DNA of 64,000 bases from Marchantia polymorpha subsp. ruderalis (GCA_037833965.1 AP031358.1:20406001-20470000), one strand, 5' to 3'. Shown: positions 11,901 through 25,613, counted from the stretch's first letter. Numbers and translations: made by a program. Notes: generated by a model not told the origin, from the letters alone.

Positions 11901-13307
11901 TTGAGTTATTGTTGTGGTACGGTTCGTTGGATACGATGCAAACCTTTCACGATATCTTGAATATACTTACAGGGGCAGAAAAGGAGCCTTGTGTGACAAG
12001 TGCGTGCGCCCTCTTTCTTCATACCGTACCTATACTTTGGGGTAGTTGGGACTCCCAAAATGTATAAGCACTTGCTTTCCTCTAGGGTCACCACCACCTT
12101 CCTTGGGGTCTTGAACTCAGGGTGCGCAAATTGAGATCCACTGAGGTGCAGCAAGCACACGTCTGTCCGATCTGCTGCTGAAATCAGCCGTCGCGAAAGA
12201 AAGCGAAGTCTTGCCTGAGGGTCAGGGCTTTCACTGTTCTTCAGGGATACAAATAGAATCGCCGGTATACAACATTGGCAGCTCTCAACTTTCAGGTACT
12301 GTCCTAACTCAGAGGTGCATACCATACAGGCATGGCTAACAAACTAGTACCAACCATGTCGATGAAAAGTACGCATGCCCATGGATCCCGAAAGTCTGCT
12401 TCAACACGTCAACGTCCTCTTTCAAGGCCAAATCGACGTTTCTATTTCTGTGGTTCAACACAGACGTGATAGACAACAAGATTGATAACCTTTGTTATCT
12501 CATAGAAAGAATTTTGGACAAACAATTTACCATTTTTACTAACACCACATCTATGTGTAGTGGAACCAGTGGAAACCACTTCTTAGGAGGCCAAACGGCC
12601 AGCCTGCGAGGCTATGGATCTATCTCTGGGGGCAAACCTCTGGCTACTAGAGGTCTAACCCATATGAGGCTATCAATACTAAACTACAATTTTGACATGG
12701 TAACATTCCCGTCAGAACTATCTCTTGAATACAAACATCTCGTTTCAAAGAGGAGGCCAAACACATGGCCTCCACCGTTAAGTTACTAGTGTACACCATC
12801 AAGCCACAAACACGATTGGATGTGTTTTGGTCCTCAGGAAACCTACGCCAAAGCACAAAGGGAAGTGCCGATCGCCAGACAGCCCGTGTGTATGTGGGAA
12901 TGAATTTGACCTGCGCCATAATACAATCTGGCGTTAGGAAACGCTAGTGAAACAGGGGATATTCAGCGAGAAATAGGAGCGAATACTTCAGATGGGACTT
13001 GCAATGGCATACAAGTATATGCAAATAATGCTCGTTTTTTCCATATCAACATTACTCTTATTATCTATAAGCAAGATCTATACTAACCTTAGAGACAAGA
13101 AAATTCACTGGTACTACGTGACTATCATAAGAAGAATTGTACAAACTAAGCTCGTCTGTTCTAAAAATTCTTAATATCGGCTGAGACGACCTATGGAGAC
13201 CGTTACGTACCGGAGACTGCCAACATAAGTCCTTATTTGAAGCAGAGCATTCAGTGCTGAAGGCAGTAAGCAGAAATCATCTAGCTTTCTTTATCACGTA
13301 ATATATA
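11901..13307. other. Downstream flank of the CTR1-like gene
   Basis: Probably includes the 3' untranslated region of the minus-strand kinase, whose stop codon ends at 13308. A minus-strand frame of 139 residues (11906-12325) lies here without recognisable features. A small palindrome (8-base arms GGAGGCCA/TGGCCTCC, near 12752-12773) is the only other structure. Confidence 0.35.
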
Positions 13308-16300
13308 TCACTCTCCCTTCGCAGCTCTGGGAAAGAGGCCATTGTGCGGCTGCGCAAGTGTTGCCTTCTGAAAATTCTTCAGCGACAGCATAATGTCTGC
13401 AAAGGATGGTCGCAGCCATGGCTCACTGCAATCGAAAATCCGAGTTTTAGAGACTTTTCATGACGAGAAGAAAAAACCGTCAGGTATCTTTTCTGTGCCC
13501 TTATGGAGGTTTCACGGAAACCGGAGAAACTCTTGAACTGAAGAACTCACTGGGAATACTGTAAATAGTAAGAATTTCAGCTAAGCTTACTTCGTCCAGC
13601 ATGCCTCGATAAGTGCCGCGATATCAGGATGAACCTCTTTAGGAATTTGCAACCGCCGGTTTTGAAAGCCTACAGCACCCACTACCTGCAAAGAAGAGGA
13701 TACTGTGTAAGTGATTAAATTTGATCATTTAAAAGGTGTCCAAGCTGTAATTTGCACTCTGCACTCCATCCTCTTCGATCTTATTGCAACTTACGTGACT
13801 TCCCACACCCTGCTTTCCTATCCTATCCAGATTCTAGCTCGACGTGAAGAGGGACACATTTTACTTGTTAGGCCAAAAGAAAGAAGATACCTGGGCTGGG
13901 CTCATGCCATTCCAAGGTTGCTGCAAGGTTACAAGCTCCCAGAGAACGACACCATAACTATAAACATCCGACTTTTCATTTGACGGTTCGTCCCGCAAAA
14001 CTTCAGGCGCCATCCATTCCGGCTGCAAGTAGTTAAAAATAGAATTAGTACCAAGTTCCACGATCGCGACATACTTTTCAGCCAGGACCTAAAATATTTA
14101 ATTTAGTGCTATGGAAAGTACAATCACTCTTTTATTCAGCAGTCACTACTTATGATGATAATCAAACTGTAGACATCTTACCGTTCCAGCTCCAGATCGA
14201 GAAGACAAGAAAGTATTCCCCTTAAACCTTGAGAGTCCAAAATCACAAACCTGCGGGATTGAATGTTGACAAGCTTAGTTCCTTCCTATATAACAAAAGC
14301 CAGTGCCGCGCCAGATGAATCTATTAAAAGTAAATTCCACAAGTGAAACAGCCCTCGACGAAGTTTATTGTTGAGGATTACGATAAAAATTGAGAAGATA
14401 ACCAATCCACCAATTACCTACCTTGACTGTCCAAGTCTTATCAACCAAAAGGTTAGGTGATTTAAGATCACGGTGCACGATTGGAGGATTACTCCGATGG
14501 AGATAATTCATTCCCTTCGCCTGCAAAGATCAGCGAACATCCGTTAATTACGTCAAGTAGGTACAGGTAAACTCGTCTTTTCGCGTTTCAGCAAAATCAA
14601 GGTAGCTCAAGGTCCATGCAAGTTAAAATTGATAATTGAGCAGGACCAGTGTTCATCACATCAGAAAGTAGGTTGAGATATGGTGGTAAGACATACCACG
14701 TCGAAGGCCATACGCAGACGACGCCTCTCGTCCAGTGACTCTCTGGCTCCAGACTTGTGTAGCAGTTTAAACAAGCTACCTCTGGGCAGGTACTCGGTGA
14801 CAATAGACAAATTTGGACGTTTTGATACAGCACCCATGAACAGGACAACGTTGGGATGTCTTAACCTTTTCATTATTGCGACCTACATCACGAAAAGATG
14901 GAAACAGCTCAGAACATGTTGATATGGCATGCCTAAACAAAACCTTGTAAGTGTCGATATAAAACAACCTAGACTTGTCATTGCACTTTACTTCGAAAGA
15001 TCGAAGACTGTTGATCCCTTGGTGTACAATACTTGGACAAGAGAAGTCTAGAATCTGCAATTCAAAACTGTAATTAAAACAATAATGCCAGGCGTTGTCG
15101 ATGCTTTACAACTCACCTCTCTGAGAAACTCATTCAACCGCTCCTCGTGAACATCTTGCTCAATGAGAATTTTGACTGCCACATCCTGAAGAGAAGAAAG
15201 AGAAAGATAAGCCAGTGTTTCCGTTGACCAGCATTTGAGAAAAGTAAACTTCAAGTACGTCGGAAGAGATCGGCAACGAGGTTCCGCAGACTAAATTTTG
15301 TAGAAAATTTGACTGTTGATGCTGCCTTCGTGTACATTGAGATACAGAAAAGATGCTTGTTACTCACCGAGCCATGCCAGTCCGCCCGATGTACTGTCCC
15401 GAACGAACCTGCCAATTTCAGAAAGAAATGATAAGATTAACTGAGTTCGAAGTATGTAGCCTAAAATTCTCACTTCCAGTAGATCAGATTAGATGCTTTC
15501 AATTCAACATTTCGACCTTCAGGAACAAACCATGGCAGGATGGGAAATTCTATTCGCCAGCATGGAAAGTGGTGATATGAAGTATTACCTCCACCAATCC
15601 GCTCTCTCAACGATATATCTTCCCATCGTATTTCCCAGTCATCTGTTTGAGATACCGGCTCTGGCCTTTTGGGTATGCCGCACATTTCCACCCCGACACA
15701 CGAGTTTACAAAACCAAGATGGTTCTTAGACTCCAAACAGCGTCCTGCTATAGATTCTTGAATAGCTGGTTCTGATAGCTTTCCGTAGCCTTTTGGAGGC
15801 GAACTCTCCTTGTGGAATGTGAGACCACAAGCGTCATCAGGTGCACTCCTTGGCAGCGGCGGATTTAGCAGGTCATTTGTTACCTCAGCAACGAATGACA
15901 TATTTCCAGATGAAAGGGTCTTCGCCACTCCTCTCCCTGTAACTTTCCTGTTGTCCAGTTGATCCTTGAATACTGTGTAGGCACGTTCTTGCGAAACTTT
16001 CATCACTGCCCACACTTCGGCACCGGGTGTATCATCGGATAAAGTCATCTGGGTCGATCCCGAAGGCAACCATTGGCCTGGATCTCCGCCACCTTTCCTC
16101 CTGCCACCCACAGCTGCATAAACAAACGCGAAACGCTGGATTGAGTAAAGAGCTCGCACCCCAAGAGCAACTCCGCAGCTGGAGAAAAAATGTTCCTCTC
16201 ATTAACAATAACTGACGTGTTCGTTATCTGGTCCACGCGGAGCACGTCCCTCAACACCCCAACTTATGCTACTGCCGTTAGAACATGTGTAAATAATTAG

Positions 16301-19069
16301 AAAACTAATGTCGAAGCCACACTAATATAGAAAAAGATTTTATTCCGTGACAAGGAGAAACAATTCATCTCCCTTCGGGAATTTGACAATCAAGTGCAGT
16401 ATATTAGCCCACAGTAGTCTGTTACCGTTTGTTACAATCAAGTGTCATATGACTGTAGAGATAAGACATGAGTACCACCGAAGTGATCCCTACACATAAT
16501 ATACATATGATCTCTACGCTAGGTTGGTCTAACAAAGCTTGAAAACCAAGCTCTTCTTAGGCACTGGAACCATTATAGACTCAATCACATTCCAAAGCAT
16601 TACTCACGTTCTTCTTGCCGGGAATCAGTTGAAGAACGTCCTCCGGAGGAACTACCCTCCGCTTGAAAGCTCCTGCTCCAAGATCTGACTTCGTCAGAAA
16701 AGCAGTTACTGGAATCTGCAAATCTCAAAGGGGATCGCAAAGACATGGAAGAATTGGACCATAAAGAATCCGGGGACGAGAGGAATCCAGGGTTTCCTAT
16801 TAGATCCACGTAGAACTCCCTGAGGAACACAAAAGCAAAGAAAATCGCGTTAAAATCATGACTTGGAAATCCCGACGAGAACCCTGCTATGATCGCAGCA
16901 CAATTCAAGACCGATAGTGAAGCGACATGTGAAAATCGTGACCTAACCGACAATGCAGTAAAGTACTAAGAGCACTCAGTAAACGTACTTGTCTGGTTCA
17001 CACAAAACAAGGCACGATGCACCCTCGTCTGACCCACAGTATTTGCATCCACGGGCGATCCGGCATGGCAGCTTGATACTATCGGCCAGCGTCTGCAATA
17101 AGCATTTGGCCGTTAGGTGCAAGCACCATGAGTTTGATGTAAGCTATGTTAAGTACCCAATTCACCTCCAGAATACGGTCAGGTCAAAATAGTGAATAAT
17201 CAGGAGATGCATAAACCTTACGTACCTTGAAGAGTAAAGCTCTGTGTCTACATAGGCCAACCGAAAGATTTCCAAGAGGTAGGACAATGCTGCCGAGACA
17301 CTCTTTGAGCTGCTCGCTACTTGATCGCCAGCGCGACATCAAGTCCCCATGTTCAGAAGGAAACACACCTCTTCAAAAGGGAAGACGAAGTTGAGGTCAG
17401 TCCAGGAGATGGTGACGTGAGACAAGACTAAAACTTGTGAAGTGTGCCAAAAAACAAGCACTCCATTGTGTAGAAAAACTTACCCAAACAGATTACAAAC
17501 ACGCTGACCGAGGAGTTCGGCAAGCTTCCGAGAGTTAGAGGCTTCTTGAGCTATGGCAATGGCCTTGCTCTCCAAACCTCGGAGCATGGAATCTCCGTTC
17601 TTGTCTACAAGGATCACCTCCAAGGAAGATTCAGCAGGGTTTACCGATCTGAGGGACTCCAGGGATGGCATCTTATTCCCTTCAGTAGGGAAATTGCACA
17701 TGGTCCACACCTGCGGATTCATGCCCCATATCATGTAGAATCCATCTTGAATGACATCGCTGTATCCAAGACTTCCGTTCACCTGCGTTGGTCAGGAGCG
17801 ATCAAAGCTTGAGTCATAAATGAGTCACTTGATCCCTGCTCTTTTACTTGTTACATTGAAGACGCAGGGACAATTCGATCACATAACAGAAGTTCATAAC
17901 CATCTCAGGCTCCACCGCAATGAAATGCCGAGTCAGATTCAATTGCCGAGAACTTTTCGGAACAAATTGCCTACGAGCCACATCCACAAACTGAACTCCA
18001 CAAACAAGAAACGAGGGGGTCTGCAGCGACAGAGGACATGCAAGGCAGGAGAACGCACCCAGAAGCGGTGTGCAGTCGCCTCGACAGATCTACGTGCGGC
18101 CGAGCAAGAATTGTCCTTGAAGTGATACCCAATCAACCTGGTCTCGGCAGTAAGTTCGGCTTCTGCCATGAGCCGGAGGGCCAGTGCCAACTGCATGTTA
18201 TAGCTTTGCTCTGCATGTTGGGCCCAACTCTTTGGAGGCTCTTCCACCTCCTCATCGTCACCCCGTAGTTGCTTGGTGGCCTCATAGAGGGAATTGAGGA
18301 ACGTCGAATTGCTCGGATTGAGTGAAAGGTTGGGGGAGGTGGGAAGAGTGACATCGCTAGATAAGATACTATCTGTAAAGCTCTCTCCGCTGGTCTGTCT
18401 GTTCAATGACGAGGTCGACGCAAGGGCCCCTTTGCGCCCGTTTCCATTATCAGTCAGAAACGACGTTGAGGATGAGGCCGCATTGCGCCCGATTCCATTC
18501 TCTGACAGAAACGATCTGTCCAAATAGCGTGCTCCCAGCTTGGAGTTTTGTTCAGTCTGGTTAGCTGTTTTCTTGTCGAAAGGGACAGAATTTCTCTCCC
18601 AGAGTGAATGCGAGATCAAGCAGGGATTTGGCTCTCGAGGAGGAGAGAATCGCCCAACACTTTCAATCTTATCGGAATTCCCGAAAAGGTTCTTCTCCAA
18701 CGAAGAGTAGTTTCCCTCCGATGAAACATGCGAGCATTTGTCGGAGATGCCAGACGATGTTCTGTCTACGCGGGGGGGCGGAATCCCCTGTATGCCGCCA
18801 GAGTGGACCCTTTCGATGGGCCCATTTTGGGCCTTCTCCGGAGGCCTATACAATGTATCCAACGCCCCATAATTAGACTGGGCGCATGGGCCTTTGCCGA
18901 ACGAAGTCTGTATTCCTTTGGCTGGCCCCTGGTAAGTTTGTCTGAAGAAGTCAAAAGTAAACTGTTCTCCTAGGCGATACGATGGCTCCGGTAGCTCTGA
19001 AATTGGGAAGTACGAAGCTTCAGTTTGATCCAGCAGAACGTAATCAGATCTGCGAGCAGGCATGTTCAT
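13308..19069 (-). CDS. CTR1: CTR1-like Raf-type MAPKKK (B3 subgroup)
   Basis: Cytosolic or ER-associated Ser/Thr kinase. In flowering plants CTR1 represses ethylene signalling; related moss kinases act in ABA/osmotic signalling. Fourteen coding exons join in frame to 1034 residues: 19069-18059, 17782-17484, 17370-17226, 17092-16989, 16819-16608, 16113-15589, 15408-15368, 15185-15117, 14882-14697, 14520-14422, 14250-14182, 14022-13891, 13685-13591, 13425-13308; every intron is GT-AG (113-494 bases). The N-terminus [13 protein letters not shown] matches the CTR1 start motif. An EDR1/CTR1 domain spans about 281-530 ([20 protein letters not shown], then [11 protein letters not shown]). The kinase domain runs from about 750 to 1015: glycine loop GGGSFG, Lys784 in [14 protein letters not shown] with Asp882, DFG with Asp900, and GTPEWMAPE. 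All catalytic residues are intact. It is longer than Arabidopsis CTR1 because of Ser/Gly-rich linkers. I see no PAS domain, which argues against the moss ANR/ARK type. Confidence 0.93.
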
Positions 19070-20600
19070 ATATCCTGTCTGACCCTGCAAGGGCTTCACC
19101 TAAGCGCTGACGCATCCTGTGAACCAGCCCCTTCGAAAAACTCTAATTCATGCACACCTTGACAATAAGTTCTGTACGGGCAGAAGCATGCAATCCGTTC
19201 GCACATTTACGAGTAGTTCCCAAGGGCTCCTCCCGATTGCACTCGGCCAAGGCTTCTGGTATCGAAGATGTCTTCACACACAATCCGCCGGACAGAAGCT
19301 AGCCCGAATTGAGCTTTGTCGTAAGGCCGCGTACTCAAGGTATCGCCCAATGCGGACTCTTCGAGTTATAGCAGGAGTCGGATTGGTGGTCCACCAAAAC
19401 GACACCAGCCGTCGACGTATCCAAACCGCTTATTATCTGCTGCTGAGAATGTTGACCTCCTCGAATGGTGGAACATTGGCTGAGTTGACACCGAGGCGGC
19501 TATTCCACTTCACAAAAAAGTGGTCCTCTCGGAGCTATGGAGTTACCAGGAACCTGGCAGGACAACAACAGAGAGTTAGCAACCTTCACATCTTGTCATC
19601 GTCGAGATCACAGCATCAAGAGCTTCAGGTGTATTGAACCGAATGCAGTCAATCAGTCATCCACCTCTGCAGATTTGCCAAATTCAATCAGATAGAACGA
19701 TCAAATCCTAATTCCTTCTACCCCATGACTCTTTTCTCCTCTGCATGTGAAGAAACTAATGCCGACGGCGCCGCGTGCAAAGTCCACGGCCTGGCAGGGC
19801 ACCTAGCTACGATTGCTCTCGACCTGACGACGGGTAATTCGGCGAAGGTTGGGAGAGCGAGGGACATATTCTGCAATGCTGCAGGGCGCTCGAAGTTCGG
19901 AACCGAGATTCGCGAGAGAGAACTCCAAAACCTCAAACCAACGAGTTAGCGACTCAGAGGGCGCCAGATTCTCTACCCGACATCTCACAGGCAGACTCGG
20001 GTTCCCTACTTCCGACTGCGACAAGTGTCATGGTTCCGGTCGGCGTACCAAGCACAGGTACTGATCTCAAGACTCGACAGAGCTGCCAAACTCCCGACCT
20101 TCACCTGGACCAGCACCAGGACCGTCGTGACCATCATCGACAGCATGAAAGCTATGATCCCGAGAGGGAGGCGTCCACGACCTCAAAATCAGATCGACGA
20201 CCGCAGCAGCCCTGGAAGTCTGGCGCGACGAGGCTGCCCATTATTCTCATGCACCACTCCACTCCCTAAGGCCCGACCCAATTTAGCTCACAAGTCGCTC
20301 GTGGGAAAAAATGCAACCGGCGAACCAGACCTGGAGAGCGACGCAGCGGACGTGCCCGCTTAAGCCAAGAAACCAAGATCGTCGAAAATCGCCAATCTCG
20401 CTAGAGCCCGAGCGCTGCAGCAACCACCTCGTCGGCCCGTGTCGCTCCAACAACGCCTGCTGCCATGTCCTCAAGTCATCATCGGCCCTCCCATCAACCG
20501 AAGTCCGCGAACGAGAACTCGGGACACACTAGAGACGTCGAGCCTCTGTTCCACTCCAGAAGCATAGCAGATCTCCGAGATTTCCCCCGCTCCGTCGGCA
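19070..20600 (-). other. 5' leader and probable leader intron of the CTR1-like gene
   Basis: A TTGCAG acceptor ends at 19085 on the minus strand, 15 bases before the chosen ATG, so an untranslated first exon lies upstream. I could not fix its donor by eye. Plus-strand frames here (for example 19119-19637) run antisense to the transcript and are not called. A spliced cDNA read would settle the leader. Confidence 0.45.
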
Positions 20601-21760
20601 CGCCAGACGCCACCAACCTCGACCCTCTCTCTCTCCCGTGACTCTGCAATCTCCTCTCCGCGCTCCCTTCTCGACCGACCTTCTCTCCAATCCTCTCCTC
20701 TCTTCTCTCCTCCGCTCCTCTCCTCGTGCAGCGAGCTGCTCCTCCTGCGCCTCTCTTCACTCTTCTCTCTTTCTCTCTCTCTCTCTCTTCTCGCTCTCGC
20801 GAGCTGCTCTTTCTTCTCCTTCGTCTGCTTCTTCTTCTTCTTCTTGTGCAATCTCGATCGAGATGTGCGCGTCGGGGCCTCGTGATCCTCCTCCTCTTGT
20901 GCGCGCGAGGGACAGAGCGAGCTATCGTGAAAGCGGGCGCTGGAGCTCGGGCTCAGGCGCTCCACTACATAGGACTCGGTTAGAATTCCTCTGCACTCCA
21001 GATGCCATCGGCCCTCGCGGCTCCCCCTGAAAACCTGCCCTGGCTGCGTTAGATCTTTCTCCACCAGCGCAAGTGGCAAGCATCGTGTACGGGAAATAAA
21101 GTCATGCGGTAAAGGCATGGCCGCGCCCGCGGTAAAACCTCCCTGCCTGCCTGCCTCCCGACTCCCGAGACCTTGTCTGGTTTCACCTCTCGCTCCCCGC
21201 CCGCCCTCCATCGCCTGCTTCATATGTCCGTCGTAGATCCACCTACCGACATCTGCGCGGCATCCATCCGTCCTCGCGGACCGCAGCCCTCGCCCAATCC
21301 CCTTCCGCTCCTCGGCAGGCCTGCGAGCCTGGGCGACTCTCGCGCAAGACCGCCGCTCGGTCCTCTCGGTCCGTCCGGTCCGTCTGTCGGTCGGCCGTCC
21401 CAGCGTCTGGGTCCCGGTAGCCGAAGGTGGTCGTCGTCGTTCCAGATGGGGCGGCCGTCGTTACGCAGGGAACGGGGGTTTCAACTTCGCGGTCGCGTTC
21501 GGGTCGCGTTCGGGTCGCGCTGCGCGGCCCGTGAATGGCGGTTCCGGGCGATGCTGCTGTGGCCTAGAAGCCCACGTGATAGCCTCTCGGGCCCTGCCAC
21601 TTGGCCCCCCGACTCTTCTGATTGGAGCGCGACTCAAAAGCGCACGCAAATCCCGGTTGCTCCTAAGCACGCGTTGTTAAATCTGGAAATGTGCGATTAG
21701 TCTCGCGGGCTTGGATCCTAATTGGGACGTCTTAAATCTGTCCATGCGCTTCCTCGCTCA
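20600..21760. promoter_or_regulatory. GC-rich promoter island with long CT tract
   Basis: The plus strand carries long pyrimidine runs at about 20620-20860, including (CT)n at 20772-20788 and (TTC)n near 20830, followed by GC-rich sequence to about 21610. It lies at the 5' end of the minus-strand kinase gene and is its best promoter candidate. CT-rich tracts are common in plant leaders on the sense strand, so a divergent plus-strand transcript starting here is possible. Open frames on both strands in this part look like composition artefacts. Confidence 0.4.
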
Positions 21761-24700
21761 GTGAGGGCCACAGCGATTTCCGTTGTGTCGATGTGTTCGT
21801 CCGACGTGTCCTCGTCTCATGCAGGATGCGCGTCATTCGTCCACGTTTTGCCTACTCGATCTGCTTTTTAGGCTTGCATTGTAGCATCCCATTGCAAAAT
21901 GCTTGTGTCCTTTACTTTCCTCTTCCAGCCTATCGACGCAGTCATGTTGTCATTCCGGCAGCGCGATCTCGAAAGTGAATGAAATTTTGATTTTGATGTG
22001 CGAAAAGTCTCTGTCGGACTTTTCACATATTTGGAGATTCAAATTGGAAGTAAATCATTTCGGCTGCAACTCGGTTTTCGCCTTTTTCTTTCATTGTTCT
22101 ACAAATCAATTCTCTGGCTAGAAGAATGTCGATATGTTTGGGAGACTGACCCAAAGAAAAAGCACATAAATCTCACGGAATCGAATGAGAAAAAAAAGGT
22201 GGAAAAAATTCACATCAATACCATGCAGACAAGCAATTTGAAGGCCACAAGTCAATGAACTCAATTGCATTTCTAGAGCAAATGTTAGTTTATTTCAAGC
22301 TGTCAATGTTATTCTTACAATACTTTACCTTGATGATTCTACCCATAATGCATTCTACTGTAACACCTACAAATATTACAACATCAAAGCTTAAGAAAGT
22401 CCAAAAAGCTAGGTCCTCGTAAGAGCAAATTTCATTAACATCACACAACATCATCATTTCACCATTACTTATCCATAGTTCGGGGTGTAGAAATGAACTG
22501 CATATGACTAATTCAACTTCTCTACAGCGAGTCTATCCTATCTTACTGTGACTGGCAAGTTGATGGAATGATATCATGCCAGAACGTCGCAATCACTCTT
22601 TGAATCATTCAAATTCCAAACGTTTCTTAAACTTTTACTGAGATTCAAGTTGTGCTAACAATGCAATCAATATTACATAAACAAACCAAAAATCAACAAC
22701 AATATTGAATATTGAGAAGTTACAACATAGAAAATTCATAGCTACATATCAAAACGTTTGAGAGTTCAAAAAAGTGAATTCTTTCAAGATATATAGATGC
22801 ATGTAACAATCAATACATTGAAATCAAGAAAACATCTACATTATGGTATCAGTGATAGTATAAAACCAATGTTGTTTATAGTCATTATGAGATTATGATG
22901 ACTTGATTTTTAATTGAATGAAACATGACATGATGCAAAGAAGAAGAAAACTTAGTGTTATGTTAACAATTTTATTTTTAAAAAATAATGATCCAAAGTA
23001 TGCCAACAAAGAAAAGGCTGCCATACGATCACGCATGAATAATTTGTTCAATACTAAAATCAAATATTTTTAATTGCAATCATTTGTGAATTATAAAATT
23101 TTATGAACCAATAGATTATGATGATTGAGTTTTAGCTCAGATTAGAATTTTCATGTAGGTTTCTGATAAACTGTAAGTAATCATAAATGTTAACAGATAT
23201 CTGAAATTTGAAATATGAAAATAATTTTACGTCATAAATATTTAAAAATATAATGAATTGGAAATTTTGAATAAAATAAAATAATTAAAATTACCAGACA
23301 TAAAAATTTTTTATGTGTATAACAATACATTCAATTTTGGAATGTTGTAATAATTTATTTATTCTAACTTATTTTATAACATTTCAATCTAAAATAATAA
23401 AATTACATGGAATTAGAGTTATTTACAATTCAAACTATTAAAAATTTACTTGAGTAAACAATATACATGCAATGTCACAATGAAGATAGTTGTTTTAACC
23501 ATTGATTTTCTTAATCGATTGTATACATGTGTTGACTTTGTTATGCTTATACTGTTAGAATGTTGTTTTTCTTAAATGTGAAATTGAAAAACCTTCATAT
23601 ATAAGAGATTCTAGATTAGAAATAACGATTTTATATTATTTTTTTAAAAAATTAAAAGAGTAAAATTTCTAATTTTATTCAAAATGTTGACATAAAAATA
23701 AATAAATATAGCATAATGAAACCCACATTAAAAGAAAACTCATATGAGCTTTCAAAGGTTCATGTTGTAGAACCAACAATGTGTTTTTTATTCATTATTT
23801 TTGAATTGAATTTTTTAAATAATGAAATATAAGTGACTTTAAATTTATAACTTGAGGTAGAAAACTTTGCATTTTGAATCTATTTGGTTGATAGATATCA
23901 CTCTTATTAAACTAGCAAATCAATTTTTCCAACTAAATATCAATTTGGATAAAAAGTGGCATGTACAATTAACAAATGTATTTAAAACTGTCTTATAGAA
24001 ATATTCTGGGCATTTTTTAGAGATGTAAAACGTTCTAACAAACAATTCAAAGCTGAGAGCTGTAAAGTCACCAGAAGTCTGAAACTTCAACCTTATTGAC
24101 TATTGTATAATGATTCCTCTACAGCCAATAATAACTTTGAAAAAAATTGTGATTAGAATGTTGTATTTTAACTAAATAATGTAACTAGATTTGCAGAAAA
24201 ATGATGCTTACAACAGGTTGATTGAATTTATATTATTACCAATGAATCAAGTTTAAATCGGATACTTATCTGATTTCTTGCATGCAATGTGACAGTTTTT
24301 TTCTAACAATTTAAAATATTTGTGGTTCATCATATGTAGAATGTAAATCACATTCTATACTTGTACATACTATGTTTGAAGAAATGATTATTTCACTGAT
24401 CAAGCTCTTGATTGAGTTTCATGCTAACATAGCTCACAATTATAAGAATAGGATACAAAAAATAGGCAAAAAGGAGTGTGGGTCAGAATGAATGTGAGTA
24501 TGTCGATCGTTATAGTAGATAGATATTCTGTCATTAATTTCAATAATCTCAAGAAGTGGTAAAAAGTGAAAACATAACGACAGCATACTTCTCATACTAC
24601 TTTTATCACCTCGCCTCGCCAACTCAACGATTCCGGTGGGTCTCAGTTGTCACTTACTAATCCACACGGTCTTCAAGTTACTCAATCTAGGCGCTTTTGC

Positions 24701-24791
24701 TTTAAAAAAGAACGCTATACTAGTAGCCTTTTTGGTCAAGAAACCCCATATATGCAAATCGTATCTTCCAATTAGACTTCTTTGTAATTGT

Positions 24792-24824
24792 ACCTATGTG
24801 ACCTAAGGTTTAGGTCACATAGGT
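24792..24824. repeat. Perfect 15-base hairpin with 3-base loop
   Basis: Arms 24792-24806 (ACCTATGTGACCTAA) and 24810-24824 are exact reverse complements around GGT. It is short for a plant microRNA precursor. It may be a foldback remnant or a structured site. Confidence 0.6.
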
Positions 24825-25613
24825 CGTTATCACTGGATGACAACCATCCACAGCTACAACCAACAACAACATACGACTGTTGTCCAAGTCTTGTATTCTT
24901 TTATCCGTCCCATACAAACTTGATCATTGCCAGGATTTTATTTTCCCGAATCTTCTCCACCCACTTTCTTTGACTGTATGTAACAGTTTTCCTTGTCTCT
25001 GATATATCGGTCACTCAGATATGGCACTATGCTTGCCCGCAAACAATGGAGAGAATAAATTCGATAAAAAGGAGTTGAAATGACCGATACTTATCGGCCA
25101 TTTTAACTTATTTTAAACCACAACCTGTGTCACCTCCAAGGGTTGTGGAATGAAAAATTATTCTTGTACTTTTAAATCCTTCTATTTTTACGTTTGGGTG
25201 ACTTCCTTACAGTCGATGATGAGATTCTAGGTGCATACTCCATCGCTGAAATCAAGACGTTATTAACATCGATTGAAATAGAGAAAAAAACTCAGTGAAT
25301 TGATTCTTCATATGTTCATATATTTGAAATTTTCGAAACCTTCTGATTTACATATTTCAAGCCTCCAATTCATGCAGTTTTGTAACTAGGTCAATTACGA
25401 ATTTTGAAATTTTGAAAAATTATAGGAAAATTTAGCACATTTACTGATAATTTTTTGAATAAGCCATAAATCATCATGACATGGCCATATATGTGTAAAA
25501 TTAATTTTCAAAATATCACTATCAAGTGCACACAATATATTACCAGTTGTAGGATATTGAAACTCACGATGATATATTTAAATGAGAAATATTGTTAACA
25601 ATACACTTATACC

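Noticed and set aside
11906-12325. Minus-strand frame of 139 residues near the kinase 3' end
   Set aside because: Could be an extra kinase exon by strand, but the kinase chain already ends with a proper stop at 13308 and the text matches no CTR1-family tail.
19119-19637. Plus-strand frame of 172 residues
   Set aside because: It lies antisense within the leader region of the kinase gene and shows no domain.
20471-21223. Minus-strand frame of 250 residues rich in Lys, Glu and Arg
   Set aside because: It is the translation of GA-rich promoter DNA (runs of AGG, GAG and AAG); low complexity, not protein-like.
21173-21700. Plus-strand Pro/Arg/Ser-rich frame of 175 residues
   Set aside because: GC-rich stop-poor DNA with repeats of TCGGTCCGTC type; no conserved features.
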